Below are positions 44,230-52,603 of a stretch of DNA of 64,000 nucleotides, one piece after another. This stretch comes from Cognatishimia activa (GTDB lineage Bacteria > Pseudomonadota > Alphaproteobacteria > Rhodobacterales > Rhodobacteraceae). The stretch is taken from positions 2,516,501 to 2,580,500 of the forward strand of contig NZ_CP096147.1 of the NCBI RefSeq assembly GCF_026016445.1. The letters are read 5' to 3'. Below the pieces are notes generated by a model. It saw only the letters and a program-made list of their open reading frames with translations, was not told the DNA's origin and made no database searches. The first letter of the stretch is position 1. Each line of letters opens with the position of its first letter. The translations under genes were made by a program, and so were the position numbers.

Positions 44230-45237
44230 ATGAAATTTGCGTTGCGCAAAGCAGTGGCGATCACTGCAATCGCCGCGGGGCTGGGAACGGCTGCTGCTGC
44301 ACAGGATTATCCATACCGTGACATCACGACGGCCGTGGTTTGGGGCGCTGGTGGTGGCACAGACTCCATCAACCGCATGATCATGGCAGAAATGGAAAAA
44401 CACCTGCCGGTTTCGATCAATGTGATCAACCAAACTGGCGGTGTCGCCGGTTCAAACGGCATGGTCTATGTGTCCAACCAGCCAGACGATGGCTACACAC
44501 TGGTCGGTCTTTCAGAATCAAACGTAACCGCTGCCGTTCAAGGTGGGTGGGATAAGAAATTCGACTACTGGTATCCGTTCATCGTAGGTGGTTCACCTGA
44601 CCTGATTTCTGTTCCAGGCAACAGCCCTTACAACACAATTGAAGAATTGGTTGAAGCAGCGAAAGCAGCACCGGGCTCGATCCCAGCCGCAGCATCTGGC
44701 GCAGGCTCCATTCACCACCTGAACCTACTGGCAATCGAGCAAGGTTCCGGTGCAACCTTTAAATTCGTTCCATACAAAGGCTCTGCACCGGGCCAAGAAG
44801 CAGCAATCGCAGGCGAAGTTGCTCTGGTTGTGACCTCATTGGCAGAACAAGCAGCATTGATCGAAGGTGGTCAGTTGAAACCACTCGCAATGCTGACGCC
44901 AGATTCCGTTGAAATCGCAGGCAAGACAGTCCCTTCAGCGTTCGATAGCTTCGACGGCTTGGACAAATATCTGCCGCTGAAACAGGCCATTGGGTTTGCG
45001 GTACACAACTCTGCAGGTGATGACGTGAAGGCGGCTCTGGGAGGTGCATTCGAAAAAGCGATCGCATCTGATATCGTTGCAGAGTGGGCAACTGCGAACA
45101 ACTATGATGTTGGCGGCCAATACGGTGAAGAAGCGCAAGCGCTGTTTGCAACGCTGGAAAGCACCTTCGCCTACACCCTGAAAGACCTCGGAGCGACCAC
45201 CGTCGATCCAATGTCTCTCGGCATCGACAAGCCATAA
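44230..45237 (+). CDS. tctC: Tripartite tricarboxylate transporter substrate-binding protein
   Basis: Periplasmic TctC/Bug-family receptor, 335 residues. Signal peptide with cleavage after TAAAA (MKFALRKAVAITAIAAGLG); mature protein starts QDYPYRDITTAVVWGAGGGTD, the usual first Bug ligand loop, followed by NQTGGVAGSNG. The site GGGAGGAG stands 7 bases before the ATG. Bug receptors bind mainly carboxylates. A terminator-like hairpin separates it from tctB. Confidence 0.94.
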   Translation: MKFALRKAVAITAIAAGLGTAAAAQDYPYRDITTAVVWGAGGGTDSINRMIMAEMEKHLPVSINVINQTGGVAGSNGMVYVSNQPDDGYTLVGLSESNVTAAVQGGWDKKFDYWYPFIVGGSPDLISVPGNSPYNTIEELVEAAKAAPGSIPAAASGAGSIHHLNLLAIEQGSGATFKFVPYKGSAPGQEAAIAGEVALVVTSLAEQAALIEGGQLKPLAMLTPDSVEIAGKTVPSAFDSFDGLDKYLPLKQAIGFAVHNSAGDDVKAALGGAFEKAIASDIVAEWATANNYDVGGQYGEEAQALFATLESTFAYTLKDLGATTVDPMSLGIDKP

Positions 45238-45254
45238 GGCGCAATGATCCCAGG

Positions 45255-45277
45255 GGGCGCCTTCGGGCGCCCTTTTT
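45255..45277 (+). terminator. Hairpin with TTCG tetraloop and T-run after tctC
   Basis: GGGCGCC-TTCG-GGCGCCC, 7 perfect pairs around a very stable tetraloop, then five T residues. It lies inside the tct operon and probably reduces tctBA transcription relative to tctC. Confidence 0.88.
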
Positions 45278-45295
45278 CTGTGTGGAGACAAGACT

Positions 45296-46048
45296 TTGGA
45301 CCAACCCGACGACCTCACCGTACTGCGCGCTCGTGACTTTTGGAGCTCACTGGTTCTCATCGCACTGTCGATTTTCTTTTTCTGGGAGACCACTTCCATA
45401 CCGCTTTTCGGTGAAAACCGCGCGGGCGTAAGTGGAGCTGACTGGTATAACTCGGCTGCACTTGTACCCTTTGGGCTGTTTGGTGGCATGTTCGTTTTGG
45501 CCATTGTCCTGTTGGTTATATCCATACGTTCAGGCGGCGCACAACACGCCCTTTCCTCGGTCGGGATTGGCTGGAACAAAGATGAAGTACTGCGATTTTC
45601 CACCATCGGCCTCACACTGGCCGCCTATATCGTCGGGCTCGTACCTCGCGTCGATTTCATCCTATGTAGCGGATTGATGATCACAGCCATGATCTATGGC
45701 TATCGGGGCGGACACGCGCCTCGCATGGTGCTTTCAGCGATGGTCGTCACAGTGGCAGGGCTATACGCCTTTGTCGCGAACATGCCGCAAGCCGATTGGA
45801 AGCTGCACGATGATGATTGGGTGACACTAGTCCTTTGGATCGGACTAACAGCCTTTATCCTGATAAAGCATCGCAGCGATCGGGTCATTCGGATCATCCC
45901 GATCATCGCTGTATTTGCACCGACAATCCTCGTTTGCGCTATGGCCTTTGGCTTCCGCCAAAATGTGCCCAACCGCGGCGGGTTGATCTTCAAAAACATC
46001 GAATACCACTACTACGTCTCGCTTAAGCCGCTCTGGAGCCAAAAATAA
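45296..46048 (+). CDS. tctB: TctB-like small membrane subunit
   Basis: 250-residue membrane protein in the TctB position. Six to seven hydrophobic segments, longer than the common four-segment form (about 150 residues). The opening DFWSSLVLIALSIFFFWETTSIP is typical of TctB. The start is TTG at 45296 with GGAG upstream. It shares one base with tctA (TAATG). Confidence 0.83.
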   Translation: MDQPDDLTVLRARDFWSSLVLIALSIFFFWETTSIPLFGENRAGVSGADWYNSAALVPFGLFGGMFVLAIVLLVISIRSGGAQHALSSVGIGWNKDEVLRFSTIGLTLAAYIVGLVPRVDFILCSGLMITAMIYGYRGGHAPRMVLSAMVVTVAGLYAFVANMPQADWKLHDDDWVTLVLWIGLTAFILIKHRSDRVIRIIPIIAVFAPTILVCAMAFGFRQNVPNRGGLIFKNIEYHYYVSLKPLWSQK

Positions 46049-47559
46049 TGGACTTTGTAATCTCTCAACTTGCTGGCTTTGGCGGAGCCATGGCGTCTCT
46101 CGTTGTTGATCCGCTCACCTACGTTTATCTGATCACATCTGTGTTCCTGGGGATTACCTTTGGCGCGTTACCGGGGCTTACAGCGACGCTAGCCGTGACC
46201 ATTCTCACCGGCTTTTTCAGCAACAAAATCCCTCTGGATTACTCCCTCATCGCATTACTCGGTGCCTATGTGGGTGCGATCTATGGCGGCTCCTATCCTT
46301 CGATATTGCTCAATATTCCGGGCACCGCCGCCAGCGCCGCGACAGCTATGGATGGATACCCCCTTGCGAAGTCAGGACGTGGTGGTGAGGCCCTTGGCAT
46401 GACCACAACAGCGAGTTTCATCGGCACCGTCATTGGCACCATCGCACTTTTGATTTTCGTTTGGGTGCTGCTTCTGATTTCCAAGAACATTGCCAGCCCC
46501 GAAAAGGCTCTCTTAGCGCTTTTCGGAATCCTCCTCTCCGGAACGCTGATGAGCGAAGACCTGGTCATAAAGGGATGGATCGCGGGTCTTATCGGGCTGG
46601 CGATGGCAATGGTTGGACTTGACCCACTACTGTCTGAGCCGCGTTACACCTTTGGCTGGTCTTACATGCTGTCAGGCTTTCAGGTTGTTCCCGTTCTGAT
46701 GGGGGCCTTCGCTATTCCACAGATTATCGAAGGCATGCGCCACATTGAATCGGGACAGGTGTTGGCTCTGAAGGGCCGCATCATTCCCAATATGGCAGCC
46801 ATCAGACGATACCTCCCCACCATTGGCCGTTCAGGTGTCATCGGTACAGGTGTTGGGGCGCTTCCCGGTGTCGGTGAAGACGTGGCCGGATGGGTGTCTT
46901 ACGGTGTGGGAAAAACGGTTTCAAAGGAAGGTGACAAGTTCGGCAAAGGCAGCCTCGAAGGGCTTCTGAGTTCCGAAACCGCGAACAACGCCTGCATTGG
47001 TGGTGCGCTCATTCCGCTGTTGGTGCTTGGGATTCCAGGTTCACCTCCAGCGGCAGCGCTCATGGGGGCCTTCAAAATCAACAACGTCATTCCCGGTCCA
47101 ACCATTGACCCGGCCATTATCCTACGTGTTGTGGCTATTCTGGTGCTGGCCAGCTTGACCATGTTTATCATGGGTCTCTTCACTGCTAAGATCTTTATCA
47201 AGATCCTCAAAATCCCGCAGACGGTTTTCCTTCCAGTGGTGATGATCCTGACGACCATTGGTTCCTTCTCAGTTGGCGGAGGTATCAACGACTTGTATCT
47301 GATGCTGGGTGTTGGTTTCGTGGCTTACTTCATGAACCTACTCAAATACCCGATCGCACCTTTGGTGATTGGCGTCATCTTGGGGGGCTTGTTTGACGAA
47401 ACATTCCGCCGCTCCCTTTTCCTTTCTGACGGTGATCTGTCTGTATTTATAAGCCGCCCCGGCGCCGCTATTCTTCTGTGCCTAAACCTAGCGCTGATCC
47501 TAAGCCAACTGCCGATCACACGCCGCGGCCTTGCTTGGCTCAAAGGGAAGATCGCCTAA
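46048..47559 (+). CDS. tctA: Tripartite tricarboxylate transporter large membrane subunit
   Basis: 503-residue transporter with about eleven to twelve membrane segments. The TctA signature is clear: GITFGALPGLTATLAVTI near residue 33, IYGGSYPSILLNIPGTAASAATAMDG, and the second internal repeat GALPGVGEDVAGW with LGIPGSPPAAALMGAF. It performs cation-coupled uptake with TctB and TctC. Its stop overlaps the ATG of the following monooxygenase gene by one base. Confidence 0.96.
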   Translation: MDFVISQLAGFGGAMASLVVDPLTYVYLITSVFLGITFGALPGLTATLAVTILTGFFSNKIPLDYSLIALLGAYVGAIYGGSYPSILLNIPGTAASAATAMDGYPLAKSGRGGEALGMTTTASFIGTVIGTIALLIFVWVLLLISKNIASPEKALLALFGILLSGTLMSEDLVIKGWIAGLIGLAMAMVGLDPLLSEPRYTFGWSYMLSGFQVVPVLMGAFAIPQIIEGMRHIESGQVLALKGRIIPNMAAIRRYLPTIGRSGVIGTGVGALPGVGEDVAGWVSYGVGKTVSKEGDKFGKGSLEGLLSSETANNACIGGALIPLLVLGIPGSPPAAALMGAFKINNVIPGPTIDPAIILRVVAILVLASLTMFIMGLFTAKIFIKILKIPQTVFLPVVMILTTIGSFSVGGGINDLYLMLGVGFVAYFMNLLKYPIAPLVIGVILGGLFDETFRRSLFLSDGDLSVFISRPGAAILLCLNLALILSQLPITRRGLAWLKGKIA

Positions 47560-47846
47560 TGTTCGCCGTAGTCGTTAAATTCACTGTCAAACCTGATCGG
47601 CATGAAGAGTTCTTGCCGCTAATGATCGAAAACGCACGCATGTCTAGGAAGATGGAGCCGGGATGCAAACAGTTTGATGTATGCGTCGGAGAAGACCCAT
47701 CTAGCGTGTTCCTCTATGAGATCTATGACTCCAAGGCTGCCTTTGATCTCCACCTTCAGAGTGAACATTTTCTAACCTTTGACAAAACAGTCGCCAATAT
47801 GGTCGCCTCAAAGTCAGTGCAACTATTTCATGGGGTCATCAGATGA
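47559..47846 (+). CDS. ABM-domain putative quinol monooxygenase
   Basis: 95-residue ferredoxin-like dimeric protein of the antibiotic biosynthesis monooxygenase (ABM)/YgiN family. It begins MFAVVVKFTVKPDRHEEFLPLM and has the typical EPGCKQFDVCVGEDPSSVFLYEIYDSKAAFDLHLQSEHF core. TAATG coupling to tctA and a 4-base overlap with the next gene place it firmly in the operon. YgiN-type proteins act on quinols; in sugar-acid operons the role is usually unproven. Confidence 0.88.
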   Translation: MFAVVVKFTVKPDRHEEFLPLMIENARMSRKMEPGCKQFDVCVGEDPSSVFLYEIYDSKAAFDLHLQSEHFLTFDKTVANMVASKSVQLFHGVIR

Positions 47847-48664
47847 GCGACTGGGAAGTTTACTCGGTCAAATATGCCGATCGGAATAGCCGTACGCGCG
47901 CGGATAGTTTCATCTTTGACGATAACCACGACGCCCCCCACGACATGGACTACTTCATCTGGGTATTGCGACGTGGTGACAAAGTTATTCTCGTAGACAC
48001 TGGATATGACGAGGCCGAAGCGAGGGAACGGGAACGGCCGATCATTATGGATCCGAGAGAGGCGCTCAAGCCACTCGGATTGCAGCCCGAAGCGATCACC
48101 GACGTTATTGTCACGCATCTCCACTATGATCACGCCGGAGGGCTCCACATGTTCCCGAATGCGCTGTTACACATGCAATCCGCTGAAATGGCCTTCGCAA
48201 CGGGGCCTTGTATGTGCCATGGAACGCTCCAGGCGCCATTTTCTGCTGGCCATATTTGTGAGGCCGTTAAACGCCTCTACGCAGGTAAGCTTACCTTCTA
48301 TGATGGATGCGCTGAGATTGCCGAGGGTGTCACAGTTCACCACATTGGCGGGCACTCGCGAGGGTTGCAGTGTGTCCGAGTCAAAACCCAGGCGGGCTGG
48401 CTGGTCTTAGCCTCTGACGCCACTCACTTCTACGAGAATTTTCTAAGTGAAAAACCGTTTCCAATCGTGGTTGATCTTGAGGATATGTTGAAAGGCTTCG
48501 CCACGCTGCGGCAATTGGCAAGCTCTCCAAAACTGATCATCCCGGGACATGATCCTCTTGTGAAGCAACTGTTTCCACAATTTGGGTCAGACCATATTCA
48601 TCGGCTTGATATCGGCCCCCTAGATGAATTCGCTGAAATCTGGAAACAAGACACTGTAAAATAA
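47843..48664 (+). CDS. Metallo-beta-lactamase-fold hydrolase, lactonase-like
   Basis: 273-residue dinuclear-metal hydrolase. The HXHXDH motif is at residues 92-97 (HLHYDH) with further ligand-type positions in HHIGGHSRG, ASDATHFYEN and IPGHDPL. The arrangement resembles the AttM/AiiA N-acyl homoserine lactonase group, which also contains many lactonases without quorum-quenching activity. Being last in a carboxylate-uptake and dehydrogenase locus, opening of a catabolic lactone is at least as likely. Confidence 0.87.
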   Translation: MSDWEVYSVKYADRNSRTRADSFIFDDNHDAPHDMDYFIWVLRRGDKVILVDTGYDEAEARERERPIIMDPREALKPLGLQPEAITDVIVTHLHYDHAGGLHMFPNALLHMQSAEMAFATGPCMCHGTLQAPFSAGHICEAVKRLYAGKLTFYDGCAEIAEGVTVHHIGGHSRGLQCVRVKTQAGWLVLASDATHFYENFLSEKPFPIVVDLEDMLKGFATLRQLASSPKLIIPGHDPLVKQLFPQFGSDHIHRLDIGPLDEFAEIWKQDTVK

Positions 48665-48785
48665 GAGAAACTTTTGTCGCAAAATTCACTCTTACTTGTG
48701 GCACAAAATTTGAACATACGCTCAAAAAGTGGGTGATTTTTTGCGGGGAACATCCTATAAGTCTCAAGATGAGGTATGAGTAACT

Positions 48786-49079
48786 ATGACTGACATTTCC
48801 AAACTTGCTGAACTTAGAAAACTCCTTTTGGGAATGGAGCGGGCGATGGGTCTAGAAGATCTGTCAGCTGTTGAGCGGGATATTTACTATGCCGCAACAG
48901 AGCTTGCCTCACACAACCATGGCGTGCGCACAACAGGTCTTCTATCACATAGCTTGGTGGAACATGTGTCACGTCCGACCTTCTTTCGCGCCCTTAAATC
49001 GTTGGTGAACAAAGGTTACCTCTCACAAAGCTCGACATCCCGCCGCGGCGTTTATATGGTGCATGCACCACAGGTCTAA
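48786..49079 (+). CDS. Small winged-helix protein
   Basis: 97-residue protein whose C-terminal half looks like a MarR/PadR-type winged helix: VERDIYYAATEL, SRPTFFRALKSLVNKGYL (recognition helix) and a wing RRGVYMVHAP. It is separate from the upstream operon (121-base gap with no clear terminator) and 26 bases before a membrane protein gene. It could be a small DNA-binding regulator; no partner or target is evident. Confidence 0.65.
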   Translation: MTDISKLAELRKLLLGMERAMGLEDLSAVERDIYYAATELASHNHGVRTTGLLSHSLVEHVSRPTFFRALKSLVNKGYLSQSSTSRRGVYMVHAPQV

Positions 49080-49105
49080 ATTGACCAATCGCATGGGAGC
49101 ACGCA

Positions 49106-49654
49106 TTGAGGTTGAAATCGCTTGCTGTTGACACAGTCATTGCGTCTACAGCCTATATCATTGCCTTCTTTGTAACTTTCGGCGCCTTGATGCCTGTTCA
49201 AAACCTTTTTTTCGCGGATTTTCATAGCAGCGCTAGCCTTTTGTTTTTGCCCCATGGAATACGAGTACTCGCTGCATGGCTTTTAGGGTGGCGCTCTAGC
49301 ATAGCGTTGCTACCGGGTGTTTTCTTCACATACTACTATCTTGCAGGCGCAAATGTATTCTTGCCAAGCCGACTTGCCGGCATTGCGATAGCTGTATTGG
49401 TTGCCCCAGCGGTTTTCTTTGCAATCTCTCGTCTTTGGCATGACATTAGTCCATCAAAAGACCAAGATCCTTGCTGGCCCTGTGTAATGTTCGCTGGTGT
49501 TATCGCTGCAATCCTTGGTGGCATCCTGACCAACTTGGCATTTGGAAGCCCTCCACTGGATTATTTTGCTTTCTTCATTGGTGATGTTGCTGGTCTGTTT
49601 TTCTTGATGCTGATCCTAATGCTGATCTTTCGCCATATCCGCATTAACGCGTAA
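49106..49654 (+). CDS. Integral membrane protein, MASE1-like
   Basis: 182-residue protein with five to six hydrophobic segments. LLFLPHGIRVLAAWLLGWRSSIALLPGVF resembles the MASE1 sensory membrane module, but no output domain follows. The start is TTG at 49106 with GGAG 7 bases upstream; no ATG gives a better fit. Its position after a small winged-helix gene suggests a two-gene unit; function unknown. Confidence 0.6.
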   Translation: MRLKSLAVDTVIASTAYIIAFFVTFGALMPVQNLFFADFHSSASLLFLPHGIRVLAAWLLGWRSSIALLPGVFFTYYYLAGANVFLPSRLAGIAIAVLVAPAVFFAISRLWHDISPSKDQDPCWPCVMFAGVIAAILGGILTNLAFGSPPLDYFAFFIGDVAGLFFLMLILMLIFRHIRINA

Positions 49655-49831
49655 AGCACCTCTAGATGCATGAAAAATATAAGTTTCTCATCAAATCGGC
49701 TTGCGTAGTGTGAGCATGAAAGAAATCCATGACGTAACTTTATAGACATCGCGACGTCATTTTTTGTATTTTTGTTGCGCTGCAACTGCAAAAGGATTAT
49801 GTCACACTGCAGCAAAACAAGGATGTGATTC

Positions 49832-51517
49832 ATGGCTCATGACGGACAGGACCTTACTATGACCAACTCTGCCATTCTGCCCGATCTTCTGGATCTGACC
49901 AAAGCCGCGCTGCCTCCGGTAAGCGCAATCGTTGATACGGCAACGACCAAACTGCGCGAAGCGACGCTTGATGGTGACCGTATTTCCGGTGCCAAGATCG
50001 AAGAAAACCAAGTTGCTGCGCATGCACTGTCATGGCTCGCAACTTACGACGAAGCCCTGAAGCAAATGCAGGCCTGGGCTGAACGCCTGACCGCGGATGG
50101 CAAGTTCGGCGAAGTCGAACAGCTGATCCACCAAATCGCTTTCGGTGAATACCTCTGGCAGATCTATGGTGGTATCCCGATGAGCCAAGGCGAAATTATC
50201 CGCTTACAGGACATAGGCCTATCCCAAGACGAAATGCGTGGCTTGATGGAACCAGCCGTGATGACGCTCTGCCAAAACGGCAACACACAGTCGGCACGCA
50301 CTCGTCTGGTCGAGCTGATGCAGGAGCAAGCTGCGAATATTACAGTTGGTACTTCTGGCCTTGATGAAGAGCTGGAAATGATCCGTGAACAATTCCGTCG
50401 TTACGCGGTCGACAAAGTCATCCCCCACGCACACGAATGGCACCTAAAGGATGAGTTGATCCCACTGGAAGTCATCCAAGAACTCGCCGAAATGGGCGTC
50501 TTTGGCCTGACCCTGCCGGAAGAATACGGCGGTTTCGGACTGTCAAAAGCGTCTATGGTTGTTGTGACCGAAGAACTGTCTCGTGGCTACATTGGTGTAG
50601 GCTCCCTTGGCACACGCCCGGAGATCGCATCAGAGCTGATCCTCTGTGGTGGTACCGAAGAGCAGAAACAGAAATGGCTGCCGAAACTCGCGAGCGGTGA
50701 AGTTCTGCCTACAGCTGTCTTCACGGAGCCAAACACCGGTTCGGACCTCGGCTCCTTACGCACACGCGCCGTTAAAACCGATGATGGTTATGAGATCACA
50801 GGGAACAAAACCTGGATCACCCATGCTGCCCGCACACAGATAATGACCTTGCTCGCACGCACCGATCCAAACACCGACAACCACAAAGGTCTGTCGATGT
50901 TCATCGCTGAAAAGACACCGGGAACAGATGAAAACCCATTCCCGACCGAGGGCATGACTGGCACAGAAATCGAGGTGCTCGGCTACCGCGGCATGAAGGA
51001 ATACGAGCTGAGCTTTGACGCCTTTAAAGTAAAGGAAGAAAACCTGCTCGGCGGCGAAGAAAACAAAGGCTTTAAACAGCTGATGCAGACCTTCGAAAGC
51101 GCGCGCATTCAAACAGCGGCGCGTGCTGTTGGCGTCGCACAGGCCGCGCTGGATGTATCAATGCAATATGCGATCGACCGCAAGCAGTTCGGAAAGTCGC
51201 TGATCGACTTCCCTCGCGTGTCCGGCAAACTAGCGATGATGGCGGTAGAGATCATGGTCGCCCGTCAGCTGACTTATTTCTCTGCGTGGCAGAAAGATCA
51301 CGACAAGCGCTGTGACCTCGAAGCGGGTATGGCGAAGCTTCTGGGTGCTCGCGTTGCTTGGGCCGCGGCTGATAACGGCCTGCAGATCCACGGCGGTAAC
51401 GGCTTTGCACTGGAGTATGAAATCAGCCGCATCTTGTGTGACGCGCGCATCCTGAACATCTTTGAGGGTGCCGCGGAAATCCAAGCACAAGTGATTGCGC
51501 GCCGTCTGCTTGGGTGA
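49832..51517 (+). CDS. mcd: (2S)-Methylsuccinyl-CoA dehydrogenase
   Basis: Flavin-dependent acyl-CoA dehydrogenase of the ethylmalonyl-CoA pathway, oxidising (2S)-methylsuccinyl-CoA to mesaconyl-CoA. 561 residues, longer than ordinary acyl-CoA dehydrogenases because of the extra N-terminal helical domain (about 1-165) found in Mcd. The catalytic core begins near EQFRRYAVDKVIPHAHEWH; FAD/CoA motifs TAVFTEPNTGSDLGSLRTRA and YAIDRKQFGKSLIDF follow. Start at 49832 (AAGGA upstream) or Met10 at 49859 (AGGA upstream). It stands alone, with its own terminator. Confidence 0.93.
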   Translation: MAHDGQDLTMTNSAILPDLLDLTKAALPPVSAIVDTATTKLREATLDGDRISGAKIEENQVAAHALSWLATYDEALKQMQAWAERLTADGKFGEVEQLIHQIAFGEYLWQIYGGIPMSQGEIIRLQDIGLSQDEMRGLMEPAVMTLCQNGNTQSARTRLVELMQEQAANITVGTSGLDEELEMIREQFRRYAVDKVIPHAHEWHLKDELIPLEVIQELAEMGVFGLTLPEEYGGFGLSKASMVVVTEELSRGYIGVGSLGTRPEIASELILCGGTEEQKQKWLPKLASGEVLPTAVFTEPNTGSDLGSLRTRAVKTDDGYEITGNKTWITHAARTQIMTLLARTDPNTDNHKGLSMFIAEKTPGTDENPFPTEGMTGTEIEVLGYRGMKEYELSFDAFKVKEENLLGGEENKGFKQLMQTFESARIQTAARAVGVAQAALDVSMQYAIDRKQFGKSLIDFPRVSGKLAMMAVEIMVARQLTYFSAWQKDHDKRCDLEAGMAKLLGARVAWAAADNGLQIHGGNGFALEYEISRILCDARILNIFEGAAEIQAQVIARRLLG

Positions 51518-51540
51518 AAGCAAGGAAACCTAAGAAGAAA

Positions 51541-51568
51541 GGGCACCGCTTATGCGGTGCCCTTTTTT
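51541..51568 (+). terminator. Bidirectional terminator after mcd
   Basis: GGGCACCGC-TTAT-GCGGTGCCC, 9 pairs, followed by six T; A-rich bases on the other side let it also serve the convergent membrane protein gene. Confidence 0.9.
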
Positions 51569-51588
51569 GTGTGTTCAGGTTATCATTG

Positions 51589-51963
51589 TCAGGGCGAGCC
51601 GCGTCGTAGGCCGACAATAGATACCAGTGGGATCAACAAGAATATGATCCATTGTGGCATTTGCCAGATTGTGCCCAATAGCGTGGCCCCATACCACAGA
51701 AACAAAGCCGCAAATCCCAGTTGAATAGCGATCATCTGCCAGATCATCGCAGGGGTGTCATGTTTTGCAGCCCAGAGATACGCCAAAGCAAATCCGGCTA
51801 TGACGACCGATACGGCATGCCACAGGACGGCACTAACGGCGCGCAAATACTCGGACAATTCACTTGCCTGGATGGGCACGTGAATTTCAGGCCCTCCCGC
51901 AAAAACATGCACCGATAGGGTCACTACCGTCAGTGCTGATGCCGCCAAAAACCACCGATTCAT
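51589..51963 (-). CDS. Small membrane protein next to a TetR regulator
   Basis: 124-residue protein with an N-terminal signal-like segment and three further hydrophobic segments (four in all). The ATG at 51963 has GGGAGAG upstream; the longer in-frame reading would pass through the operator palindrome. It is divergent from the TetR gene with a 24-base palindrome between them, so it is the likely regulated target. I do not recognise a family; a small efflux or stress-related membrane protein is possible. Confidence 0.75.
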   Translation of the reverse strand: MNRWFLAASALTVVTLSVHVFAGGPEIHVPIQASELSEYLRAVSAVLWHAVSVVIAGFALAYLWAAKHDTPAMIWQMIAIQLGFAALFLWYGATLLGTIWQMPQWIIFLLIPLVSIVGLRRGSP

Positions 51964-51975
51964 ATCGCTCTCCCG

Positions 51976-51999
51976 ATTCCATACGCTAGCGTATGGAAT
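51976..51999. promoter_or_regulatory. Perfect 24-base palindrome, TetR operator
   Basis: ATTCCATACGCTAGCGTATGGAAT is self-complementary throughout. It lies in the 79-base divergent region between the membrane protein gene and tetR, and no other feature explains it. Confidence 0.85.
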
Positions 52000-52042
52000 A
52001 ACGCGACTTGCCCCCGCTTGCAACGCCATTTAGGCCTGTTGC

Positions 52043-52603
52043 ATGGCAAAGAATCGACTTTCACGCGAGTTGTGGTTGGCAGCTGGCTTCAAAGCATTGA
52101 CCGAACAGGGTCCCGTAGCACTTAAAGCGGAGCCATTGGCGCGCCGACTGAACACGACTAAAGGCTCATTCTATTGGCATTTTCAGGATGTTCCCGCGTT
52201 TCAGGCTGACATGCTTGAACTCTGGGAAAAGCGCGCTTTTTCTGAAATCGTCGCTGCTGTAGAAGCGGTGGACAACCCCATCAAAAGGCTCAGAACCTTA
52301 AGTGATATCGCTGCCAAGTCCGCCCCCGAGGAATTTGGCGGTGCAGGTGCAGAACCAGCGATCCGCGCATGGGCGCGTGAGAACGAAGCCGTGGCGGAAG
52401 CCATGGATCGGATCGATGCAAAACGTATGGAATACTTGCAGGGTCTACTTGCAGAAATCGGCCTCACCAATGGCGAACTTTCTCGCATTCTCTACGGGGC
52501 ACTGCTGGGTATGCAGGAACTGTCGACACGCGATCAGCATGACAATGCGCAAGCTATGGGCACTTTGGTCGATCTGCTCCTTGCTCTATATGAAGACGAA
52601 TGA
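52043..52603 (+). CDS. TetR-family regulator
   Basis: 186-residue regulator. N-terminal helix-turn-helix (about 5-50) with AEPLARRLNTTKGSFYWHFQDVPAF, the TetR hallmark, and a helical ligand domain after it. A perfect 24-base palindrome lies just upstream, so it probably represses itself and the divergent membrane protein. The stop overlaps the downstream lipoprotein gene by 4 bases. The ligand is unknown. Confidence 0.93.
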   Translation: MAKNRLSRELWLAAGFKALTEQGPVALKAEPLARRLNTTKGSFYWHFQDVPAFQADMLELWEKRAFSEIVAAVEAVDNPIKRLRTLSDIAAKSAPEEFGGAGAEPAIRAWARENEAVAEAMDRIDAKRMEYLQGLLAEIGLTNGELSRILYGALLGMQELSTRDQHDNAQAMGTLVDLLLALYEDE

